The notes below the pieces were generated by a model that was not told the origin of the DNA, ran no database searches, and worked only from the letters and a program-made list of their open reading frames with translations. A program made the position numbers and the translations under genes. From contig CM028377.1 in assembly GCA_013146195.2 (NCBI GenBank), forward strand, positions 35,035,632-35,099,631: 64,000 nt of DNA, given 5' to 3'. This DNA is from Codonopsis lanceolata (taxonomy: Eukaryota; Streptophyta; Magnoliopsida; Asterales; Campanulaceae). Positions 23,132 through 34,200 of this stretch are shown piece by piece; position 1 is the stretch's first letter, and every line of letters starts with the position of its first letter.

Positions 23132-23955
23132 TGTTGGTCCACAATGATGCTCAAATAGGCTAGAGGGGGATGAATAGCCTATGATGTCATTTTAAAACTT
23201 TTCTTATATTTACATTTAAAGTGTAGGTTTTAATGGCATCAACAGTTAACATATTGAGGATGTTTGCTGGTAGTACTGAACAACAGACTTGCTCTCAGCA
23301 GAGTTTTGAACTCTGCTGGTGAACTTCCTGTAAATCAAAAGCCTGTTTGAAATAGTTAAAGCAGCAGAAATAGTTAGGCTTAGATTTAGGGAAGTCTTAA
23401 GTTGCTGTACACGAATATGATTAGAACAACATCACACTTAATCCTTCTTCCAAATGCAGATTTAGGAAATCATTAGAGAATAGCTTTTCAAAGGATAAAT
23501 CAGTTAATAAAAGCTCATAGAGAGAAACAGATTGAAAGATAAATCATTTGAAAGAGCATCTAAATTTATTCAAAGATAAATTACAGATTACATCAACCTA
23601 GACACTTTATGTAAAGTTTCTGTCCTTATCCTTTCAAGCATTAATCTTTACTTAATCATTCATAGACAAATTCTTAAGTAAAGAGGGTAATAGGAGACGA
23701 GAACGAGAAAAAGTTATGAGAAGACATTTTTTAAGGTCGTTCATATAAAAATTATCTGAACGATTGAGTGCAGATCACTCGACCTTCTATGATGATTGAT
23801 TATTGCACAATCAACAACATTTGTATGTGAATACAAATCTGAAGATATGAATGCAATATTTACAGACAGCTCTTCATCTTCCTTGCGCACCATCTGAACT
23901 CTATCTTCAAATCGATCCAAGATCTTTACCTCTAGCTTTAGGATAAAGATTCGGG
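23132..23955 (-). repeat. 5' LTR of the outer element (truncated)
   Basis: Starts at TGTTGGTCC next to the primer site. From 23,637 it matches the left LTR at 346-660, and similarity stops at about 23,955. More than 1 kb of the expected LTR start is missing. Confidence 0.65.
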
Positions 23956-24102
23956 ATTTAATCAGGTGTGTTTTTCCATCCTAATATAGCATTCTATTAT
24001 TTATTTTAATTAACTTTATAATGTAGTCTTAAAAATAAAAATTGTGTTATAATTAATTTTTTTTGTTATTGATGTTATTGTTTGTTTCTTTTTTTGTTAG
24101 CT

Positions 24103-24476
24103 TCACCAACAACAGAGCAACGATAAATTCTATGTAAAAAATTCTATGATTGGATCTGTAGCACCTCAATTACTACCCTCAATACATCCTGTTTCACATG
24201 ACTTTTCAGCCTTAATATATCCACCACCCACATAGGTAATCTTTTCTCTGGTTATTCAAATGTGTTTGTTCACTGTTTAGATGAGTCACACTTTCATACA
24301 TTAAACAACGATAGCATTTCTTTCTATGACAGCTCACTCAACCAAAAATGTACCAAGAGGATTACATTGCAAGAAATCAGCAACATGCTGCTACAAACAT
24401 GTTTAGCATACCACCACAAGAATACCAAGGATGGGTTACTTTGAATAGATCCAACCTGAATATGCAAAAGGAGTGA
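24103..24476 (+). pseudogene. Possible relic exons, unidentified
   Basis: After a T-rich stretch and TTAG, a frame from about 24,103 encodes a Gln/Pro/Ser-rich peptide containing APQLLPSIHPVSHDFSALIY and ends at TAG, just before GTAATC. A second frame at about 24,337-24,445 reads MYQEDYIARNQQHAATNMFS and continues to about WVTLN. Both look like real coding composition flanked by splice-like sites, perhaps the end of a domesticated or transposon-derived gene. No function assigned. Confidence 0.2.
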
Positions 24477-26091
24477 GAATTAAAGCAACTTTTGACCAAG
24501 CAGACTTGAGAGATTTAACTTTTCTAATAAAACATGGGATGGCTTTGATTAATGTTTTGGTTTGAACAATTGTAATTTATTGGTGTTCTTAAAGTTTTTG
24601 ACTTCAAATGAGTTCATGCAAGGGCTAATTTTGTTCAATGTTATGGCTCAGTGGCCTTTTAGAGATAATTTTAATGTATTTAGATACAATTTTGCTGCAA
24701 TTAATTTTTTTCAAACGACTTATTTCTCTTTCTAAAGTATTCTCAATTGCCACTTTTGTCTTTAGACTTGCCGCAAATAAATTTTTGCAAGCAACTGATT
24801 TCTCCTGATTTGCGACGTATAAAAGTGTTTTAAAATGATTGTGACTGGTATTGGTTATGTGGTGTTCTTGCATCCATGCGTATGTATTAGTATTAAGAGT
24901 ACCTATGTGTCATTTCCTTTTTTTCTCTACCGTAGAGGTGTACTGACAAGATGTGAAAGAAGCATTCTGTTGATGCTTGTTTATCTTCTTTAATATTTCA
25001 TCCAGATAAGAAGTAAGAAGCATTTTGTTGATGCAATTCAATGCCCTGTGATTATACCAACTGTTGAGCCATACACGACTATTACAAAGCTCTGTAACAC
25101 GAGATTAGGTTCTGTTAACACTATGCAAGCGAAGCATGTAGTTTTCTTAAAAGAGCATTGAACATTTGAACTATTAGTATCCAAGCTTTGTTAGCTCCCC
25201 AGCAGTTTCAATATTCCCTGGTATTGAAGGGATCTTTCAGAATGTGATTGAAATTGTAAAAATAATTGAAGAAATGAGAGGAACTGGGGGTGCAGCTAAG
25301 GTTAAAAGTATCATATCTATTTTGTGTTTTCATGAGTAAGGGGCCAATTCTCATGCGGATAGTGTACATTGTTCTCCTATATTCAGCTGTAGGCCATATT
25401 CAGTTCCAAATACTCCAAATACTGTTGCCACAATTTTAGCACTATATTATCACATTTTGGATTCAGTACTAGGCAATTAAGATTCAGTGTTAAATATAGA
25501 TATAAACTAGTGGTGAAATTAAGTGGCATGTCCAAATTAAAGGAGTTAAAACACACAAACAATGTCAGAAGATTGACCTATGACTAGTGGCATTGCTAGT
25601 CAAGTGTCCTTAACTGAAAATAATAGAGTTAAGAAATAAAGTAAGCTTTTTATTGATCAATAAAATTATTACAAAAAACAGGTGGGTGGCCTGACCACTA
25701 AAAATACAAAGAACATGCACCCTGCCTCCATTTTAAACTTTAACTAGGTATAATAGTAGGCATTCCTTGGCAATCAAAGTAGACAACTCAACCAAACTAG
25801 AAAACACAAAATAAGTAGCATGGTCAAAGGACCAATTAGTAGCCAGTGCTGGTTTGTAGAAACCTGAGTCATTTGCATTATCAATCGACCTTGCACAATT
25901 GTCACAAAAGTAATATGCTTGTAAAACAATAGCAGTTTATTGGCAATGAGAGATAAACCACAACATCATCCCACAATCCAGAGACAATTAGCAATAAGAT
26001 GATAAAACAAAAAGAGTATACATTATAAATTGACCCTCCTCCTTTATCCGGGCTTGGGACCGGCTGTGTAAACATAGGCAGAGTTATCAAT

Positions 26092-26092
<1 letters not shown>

Positions 26093-26122
<30 letters not shown>
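26093..26122. repeat. (TA)n(CA)n microsatellite
   Basis: TA repeats passing into ACAC repeats. Confidence 0.9.
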
Positions 26123-26123
<1 letters not shown>

Positions 26124-27689
26124 TTTATAAGAAAAGAAATTTTATTAAACAAAACAAAAGAAAAGGCAAATAGCAGCACCACTTCATATCTATATATAAA
26201 GGAGGTAAACTAAACAAACTGATCATACTTTAATATCGAACCAGATGCAAACCCAACACTAAACAGTTTGGTAGCTACAAGTGAATATAACAATGTTATA
26301 GATGTATAGAGGGAAATAAAAAAGAATGACATCCAACCAAAGAACACGTTCCCGACAATCCTTACCAACCCACTATATGGTTAACTCCATTTCTTTCAGA
26401 AAACAAACATATTAAATGAGTAAAGTCAGTGACAATCTTATGGTGAACCTACTCGCACCACACCACTTTGCCCTCTAGTCTCTAGGCTAAAGATATAACA
26501 TATCTTGACAGGTTACACCTAGGATAAATATGAATCCATTTAAAGCCAATGACTATTAGATCAAGAGTGAAAGAAGAAACATTATGACAGCTACCACTAA
26601 AATGTTTAACCTGCTCAATCACCCAAAGAGAATGACACAAAACAATTATATTCCCCAAAGCAGTTTTATAAACAGAACCTCCCGTTTTTGGCATTCATCT
26701 CGATGACATATCGTCTTTTATTACACTTCTTCAAAAACCTAATAAACCCAAAAATTATATCATTATGCAATATGAGGAGAGAATTTTCAGCTATTAGCTT
26801 CAATAGAGTGAAATGGACATTTAAAAAACAAAAGGAAAAATGTCATAATTAATAAATTAGTAGGGCATTCTGTTTGTGAGTTAAGTGAATCAACTAAAAT
26901 TCATTTCAAAGTTTTGCATTGGGGTGAGATTTTCTCTGACAATAGTAAAATAACTATCAATTGAAACACAAAAAAATGTCACATCAAATGAGCTAGGAGT
27001 TTTGTTTAATGTTAGATTTAAGAGGTAGAGCTGACTTAAATTGAATAAACAATTAATTAGAGAGCAAATGCTTTTTACTTGAATAAGAGGCATGACAATT
27101 CCTACATAAAGAGTCTGAAATTGCCTCAATTATAGACGTCGATCAAGAGATGAGAGAGAGAGAGCACATTACCGAATAATGGCAGCTCCATGGTAGATGG
27201 GCAAGGTCACAAGGGAGGTTGGTTGCGATTGATGGTGATCTGCGAAGATAGAACATGGATGGTGGTTGCAATTGATGGTGAGGTAGACGATATTTTGTTT
27301 TCCTAATTTTGTTTTACTGTAACCAACCTAACGAAGAATGATGAAAAAGTTAAGAAGTATCAACTGTGGTAAAAACATATTATACATGTGGCGACAATTG
27401 ATTAGTGTGACAAATAATGAGGCACCAATATGGACCGAAGATCCGGAGTCTCAATATTACACCAAAGTTGCCCACACGTCCGCATTCTCACCGCAAGTCG
27501 GCTTCAATCTTCTATTCCAATCACGTGCCCCGCAAGCCTTGCCTTGATGACACGTTGATATCTGATAGGTTCAATTAATCAATTCCATATAACTGGTCAA
27601 TCGATGGGTCCATCTCTTTCCCGCCTGACCAAAAAGGCTCTCCCATAAACTGCAGTTCAGTAGTTCACCCCACTTCAGCTTTTCAAAGC

Positions 27690-28098
27690 AAACCAGCTGT
27701 AATCATCATCAACGGTTCAAAACTCGCAAACGCCCATCCAACGGTCCGTGTTCCTCCTAACATTTACACGTGTCACTCCTAATTTTCTCTCTCCTTCCAC
27801 TCCTTCGTTTACCCTGACTTGTCTGAAATACACACACAGTCAAACACACACACACTCACTCGCTCACTGTGTTCATCATTTTCGATGAATTTGGGGGTTT
27901 CCGATAGCCGTTATCTTTCGTCGCTATCTGAGATATACTAGCGATTCAAACTTTGCTATCGATGGTAGTAAATTAGTAATTGGTCGTACGATTGTTGATT
28001 GGCATGTGAAATGTAATCTGGTTCGTTTCGATGGAGGAAGGCTAGACTAGGCTAGGGTTTCTGGATTTCTGTGTGCGCGCGTGTGTGTGTGTGTGAAT
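27690..28098 (+). promoter_or_regulatory. Probable promoter and 5' UTR of the SET-domain gene
   Basis: Upstream of the first ATG are a pyrimidine patch (TTTTCTCTCTCCTTCCACTC, about 27,783), a CA/CACT-rich stretch (27,828-27,865) and a GT repeat (28,075-28,095) directly before the ATG. Pyrimidine patches near transcription starts are common in plant promoters. No clear TATA box was seen, so the exact start is unknown. Confidence 0.45.
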
Positions 28099-28215
28099 AT
28101 GGATAGCTCTTGGCACGGAAAATGTGGTGGCGCTATGTGGCAGTCATCGACGTCCTCTTCGACGGCGGCTGCTCAATCATCTCAGCTGCTGCATTCGCAG
28201 GATTCTCGGAATCTG
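28099..28215 (+). CDS. SET gene exon 1
   Basis: 39 codons starting MDSSWHGKCGGAMWQSS and ending SRNL, then GTAGGT. Ser/Ala/Gln-rich. The ATG is the first in frame after the GT repeat. Link to exon 2 rests on phase 0 and context. Confidence 0.7.
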
Positions 28216-31200
28216 GTAGGTCATTGTGATGTTCTTTTGAGTGTTTTCTTTCTGCTCGTGATGAGCTCGTGCATGTGTCGTTAACTCGTTACTCTACAAG
28301 AAAATCGTTTCAAAGGGAGTAACGGTGACGTGATTAAATGGATCTCGTTGATCATTAATATGTTTTAGAAAATTAAATCTCATTCATTAAACATCACGTT
28401 AAAACACAAAGAATTGTAAGCTTTTGATTCAAGGAAGTCAAAACTGAACTCTTCGTTCGAACCGGAAAAAATATTATTTTAATTTTCAATTGAGAACTAG
28501 TGGTCGGTGGGTTGTATAGTGCTCAGGTCCCATCACTTAAACTTGAGCAACGCTAGAGCCACCTATTGAGTATCTAATTTTTTTGCACAAAATGATTAAT
28601 TTGTTTGTGTCATAGTTGACTTTAATTTTTTTTAACTCACTGTAGTGTGCATAAAATGCTAAATAAGATGGCACGTAGATTTATTGTGTGCATAAAATTA
28701 CTTTGTAGGTGTATGTTGACTTTGTAAACGTTGTGGATATGATTGCTATTAGATGGTGGGTTTCTTTGGTATACTTCCTGTGTACATAGGATGCGCCATA
28801 CTATCTTTACTTATAAAAAGACTAATGTCCCTTGGTCCCAAAATATAGTTGCACCTTTCATTTAAGATTGTCCCAAAGGCCAAAGCAAACAAAGTCTCAT
28901 TATGAAATTTATACTAGAAAGCTCCATCTTTATCATCTAAACATTTATTATGTTTTTCTTAGTGCAATTCAAAGGAAATGTATAGGAGAAAAAGTATGAT
29001 GTTAAAAAGTTTGATTTTTCAATAAGATTATTCTTTTGGAGATGGAGGTATATTATCTTATTACTCTGTTCCTCTTGCTTGAAAAGGTCATGTCTCTTTC
29101 CTTCCTAAAAAAGGGTCTTGTTTGATTCGATACAAAGCTACTTGACTATATTATAAATACTAGGATGCTCTTTATTTAACAATGATACCCATTTGAGAGT
29201 GGGACCCACCAATTAAAATTGCGAACAAATCAAGGGTAAAGGGGTAGCAGTAACATCCTGTCCCAAAAAGGAAAGATTAGAAAGTGGACCCTTTTCTGGG
29301 AACGGCTTGAAAAGGAATAATACTCTTTATTAGGAACGGAGGTGAGTACAATTATATTATATTCTAAAATTGTCCTTTTTATGTTACATTAAGACTTAGA
29401 ACTATTTTATTTCTTATTATTAAGGATTAAGGATATTGGTAGAAAATTTTGAACATCATGGAAAATCGCGAGCTTGACAACAAATGGAGATTATTTAAAT
29501 GTCCAAAAAAGAAAGCAAACTCTTTGGAAGGAGCCTGGGGAGTGAAAGGTTAGAACGACAATGTAATGCCAATGCTGAGAAACCATGTTTCTGTTAGTGC
29601 AAACAGAATATTGCATTCACTATTATCTCTGGATGATGTAGTAAGTGCATCTTTTCTTTTTGTGCTTGAAATTCAGATATTGCTCAATACGTAATTTATC
29701 CTATAGTTGGGGGCTTTGAATTCATGCCTTGAAGTTAATTCAAGCAAAGAAGAAAGAATCTTGCATAAATGGAATTATGAAAATCTGCACGCTTTAATTA
29801 GAGTGGGACTTTTTTTTTTTTTTTGATAACTAAGGTATAAGTAATATTAATAAGCGTCAAATGAGGTGACACGTCCTAATACACTGGGAGTACACAGTAT
29901 CAAAGCTATACTAAACAAAAGATTAGCTCAATACTATCTACAAAAAGGATCCTCTGAATTAGGATCAGCATCAGCAGTTAAGCACCAGAATCGCAAAGAC
30001 AACAAAAAATTCTTTTTAATTCCTTCGTTATCAGATTCGACATTCTCAAATGCCCACCTGAAGGAGAGTAATCTCAGAAGACATTTCTCCTTCTCTTTTT
30101 AAATAATGACCATCCTCGATGCAACTCAATAACAGTCCTGGGCATAGCCCAAGACACACCCCATCAGAGAGGAAAAGCAAAATCCATAGATCCCTCACAA
30201 TAGGGCAATGTAATAGCAGGTGGTTCACATCCTCCTCATTCTTGCACATGTAGCACCGATTGATGAAAATCATACCACGAGATCTCAAATTCTCCCCTGT
30301 CAAAATGGCACTCCTAACTGCCTCCCAAACATAATGGTTTCACAGCATATTTTGAATGTTTCATGGCGATGTTTTTTGAAATATTTATTAGTAGCTTGTT
30401 TCTTTACATATTAGGGAAGCCATTTTGATTATTCATAAAGTGAACAGAACTACTCCCTCTGTCCCAAAAAAGATGAGTCGTATTTTGACTTTTTAAAGTC
30501 AATTTGACTTTTTTTTTTTGGATCGATTTTGACATACTTTACTTTGTTGTAGTGAATAAGTTATAACCTATGTAAACTAGTCCAAAAGTGAATGTACATC
30601 AAATTTTCATTTGAAAAGGGGTCAAGTTGACTTTGAAAAGTCAAAATGCGGTTCTTTTTTCTTGGACAGAGGCAGTATATTGATGGAGCCATGCTATGAA
30701 ATGCAATGCAATGATTTGCAGTTCGAATACGAATGGCTTACTCATCTTGTGAAGTAGTAAAATGTTAACTATGTAGCCGTTGCTGAAGGTCAGTCAATAG
30801 GCCTTTTGGGAATTCCTGAAAATTGGATGGTCCTGTTGGAAGTAACTAAAATGAGCCACTGAAAGAAATAAGGTCCCCATTATCCTTCAATGTGATTATA
30901 TCTGGCTAGGTCCTTTAAGCTAGAAATTCTCTATGTTTACGCTCATTCTTATTTGAGCGAATGGCTCTATTTGGTTTTGGTTAGCTTTGAACTACATTGT
31001 AGCTGAGAAGTATGGTAGAAAACTGAGTTCGCGAGTTGATAAGAAAAAGACTACTTTGATGGGAATAATGAGCAGTTGTGAAAGTAAAAAAAATCAGAGA
31101 TTGAAGCACTTGTAAAATTGCCGGTGTCTTCAGTATAGGCCTGTGATACAAATTGCTAGAATCCCATTCTTGTCATCTATTTGATCTTGTTCTGTTATAG

Positions 31201-34200
31201 GATTGCTGTATTTTTCTTGTGACGTCAAGTCCATGGTGATTATTGGAGACTGTATCTTATATGGTCTTACGTATTCAAATCGTTTTACCCTCCATGTAGA
31301 TGTTGAACGCAGGTCATAATTTTTATCGGCATGCTATGCAAGAATCAGGTTCATCAACTCATAAAGTGATGCTTGAGCCTTCATTTCCAGTTAATTCAAA
31401 TACAAGTTCTTTCAACTTGTTGGCCCCTACTGAGGGAAGTCCGTTCATATCTTTCCTTTCTGGACCACCATCTTTGTTGCAATATGATACACGGCAATTG
31501 GGGAATCCAAAGCCATTCATTCCCTCCAATAATGTTCCTGACATTGGTAGCAGTTTTGTGTTTGGTCCACCCAGAATTGGAGCTTCACTTGCACCTTCTT
31601 TGCTTTTATCGGAAAATCATGACATTTGCTGTCTCACAGTTGGAGTGGATACTGGTCCAGTTGTATCTTCGAGGATGGAAGCAAGTGCTGGTCGAAGCAG
31701 CAATTCTTGCTCACGTGATGTACGTCAGGTTGCAAGTATAAATGGTCAAAGTTCAGAGCTGGCAAAGATAGTCAACCGTGAGATTTATCATGGCAATGAA
31801 CAAGTAAAAGGTTTTTCTTCTCTGAAGGCCGGGCCACTTACTAGTCCTAGCTCAAGGCAGATTGGGCAGCTTCATATGACAGCTTCTCAATCATTACATA
31901 GTCTTTTGGAAGGAAACTTCTTTCCCCGTCATCAGCCATCTCCGATCACAACTGATTGCCCTCGCGTGTTCTGTTTGTATGCGAGTGAGTATTTATATCT
32001 CTTGTTCCTGTTGTTAATGCGGTGCCTAAGCTGTTGCAAGCTATGTTCCTGAGATCTGATTGCAGGTTTTTATTCTTTTGGAAGGTGGTGCTTTGCTTCT
32101 CAGCAATACAGGACTTCTTGGTGTTCTTTGTTCATGCCATGGTCTACATATGTCTATCTCCAAATTTTCTGAGGTGCTTCTGGATATGTTTTCTGGTTTC
32201 ATGAAAAATCAAATCATACGATGCTTGCGTTACTCTATAAGACTGAGTACTTATATTTAAAGTTTTAACAGCAACATTTCTGCAGCATTCAGGTTTGTTA
32301 GATGTCAACCCTGGACATGCTGTCCATGTGGATAGTGGTGAGACCATAGCTCAGTGGAGAAAGATCTACTTCCATAAGTTTGGGGTAAGGTATTCAAGAA
32401 TGTGTTTGGCTTCCTTTTTCAGCGGATCCATGATCCATTGTAGTGGCTTTTGTTTTTACTTCTGCCATGCTGTATATTTGTCTGTCCGAATCCTAGTCTC
32501 AAAGGCAACTGTGCCATTACTCATACATATATGTATGTGTGTGTGTGCGCATGTGCGCGTGTGTTCTTACATAAATCTTTCATTTTAGAATAGTTGTATA
32601 GGTGCAATAGAGTGTTCTTCAACTTAAGGGAGTACATGCATGTGAGAGAGGTTTATGGTCAACTATATTAGCCTTCTGGTCCTAAGCATGTCCCTTTTTG
32701 GAACTGTATGGAAATAAGGAAGATGGATTCTATTTTAAGAGGATATGATCGCTTGTTGTGAAAAATCTTGTTTAGATTAACATAAATGGCGCAAACGATC
32801 CATGTAGTTGACCCAAATAGTTGGGACTGAGGTTGAATTGAGTTTAGTTGAGTCCCAGTTTCCAAGATTTAAAGAATTAATTATGTTAGGCAATCCGCCC
32901 ATTTCTTCAGTCATCCGCCAATTGTCATCAGCTGTTGCATTTAGAGGTTAATTTTCCTTTTGAACATAATGATAATATTATTATAAAACGAGCAAACTAT
33001 TTACATTTGGAGTTTAATATTTGATAAGAAGAACTCTAACAGCTTGGCATTAAGTTTGATTACAACAGTGTGGCTCTATGGAACCTTAAGAACTCTTAAC
33101 AGCTTAGCATTGATTTTGATTTCTCCTAACATAAGGGGTGACAATAGTTGGAGAGTCTTGGAAATGACGGTATTTAGATAGGACATGAGCATTATGTGTG
33201 ATCGTACTACATTGATTATTTTGAATTCATACGGCATATAACATTAATGTATATGTCTAGTCCCATGCTGATTTAATTGCATTTAAGGCTCCGTTTGTTT
33301 CACGGAAAATGACTTCCGGAAAACGTTTTCCTCATTTTCCGGTGTTTTGTAACCTTAGGAAAATGTAGTCAACGTAAAAGCTTTTCCGAGTCAACGGAAA
33401 ATGAAGCTTTCTTTTCCGGAAAATGACTTACGGATTTATTTTCCGTAAGTCATTTTCCGAATGTTCGAGCAACCCTTCGCACCCTTCCAAAATTACACAT
33501 ATTTACATACACGCATAATATTTCACCCAACAAATAAATTGTTTAGAAATATAAATGAAGTTTGTGCACATTATTTATAAATTATAATATTAAGAAATAT
33601 TCACTACGTCCTAAAATTAGTATCCGTTATATCATATTATTATTTAAGGACGTCCCAAATATTATTTATATTATTTTTTAAAACAATTTTTCATATCAAT
33701 TATTAATAAAAAATATTTGTGAGCTTGAAAAAAGATGGAACTTATTGATTTGACACCATTAATGATAAATTGGGGGGTTATTAAAAGAAAATTACTTAAA
33801 CTTCAACACTATTTTATATTCAATAAGTGTAGTAATATTAGAATATACTTTTTGTATTTATTCATATATTGTTTTCCGTAACATTTTCCGTGTATTTGCC
33901 AAACATTCGAAAATGTTTTCCGGCATATTTTCAAAAGATTTACCAAACACTTGTGATGAGACCCAAGTCACCAAGGACCCAGATGATGAGACCCAGGACA
34001 CCAAGGATCCACCAACAATTAAATCAATGAATGGACCTATAACAAGGGCTCGAGCTAGGAAAATTCAAAACGAAGTCCTCATTTTATCCCGTGAGACATT
34101 TGACCTAGAAACCCAAATTATGGCACGCAAAGGAGGAATCAAAGCGGGTCAAGAAAAATGGGTGAACACTCTAAATTATTCGGATGAAGGAGGATACGAA

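Larger units (their letters stand above)
346..23955 (-). mobile_element. Outer LTR retrotransposon with nested insertions
   Basis: Two direct-repeat LTR pieces flank the block: 346-1,888 and 23,132-23,955 share about 300 bp of clear similarity (346-660 against 23,637-23,950). Read on the minus strand, the right LTR is followed by an initiator-Met primer site and the left LTR is preceded by a purine tract, so the element is minus-oriented. LTR ends are TGTTGG...CCAACA. Without the three nested elements the internal region is only about 6 kb and heavily decayed. A full LTR would be about 2 kb; the left copy is cut by a LINE and the right copy stops at about 23,955. Superfamily was not determined. 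Confidence 0.65.
23956..27690. other. Intergenic region, no supported gene
   Basis: AT-rich DNA between the retroelement block and the methyltransferase promoter. It holds a possible coding relic at 24,103-24,476, a (TA)n(CA)n repeat at 26,093-26,122, and a (GA)n stretch at about 27,155. All open frames are short and none shows a domain I recognise. Confidence 0.5.

Noticed and set aside
26040..27130. Minus-strand open frames of 60-79 codons
   Set aside because: Short, no motif, and typical of AT-rich noncoding DNA.
30046..30414. Independent small genes in intron 1
   Set aside because: The minus frame is the LINE zf-RVT domain and the plus frame is its shadow.
32295..32588. Separate ORF starting MLDVNPGHAV
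   Set aside because: It is exon 4 of the SET gene read past its GTAAGG donor into intron.
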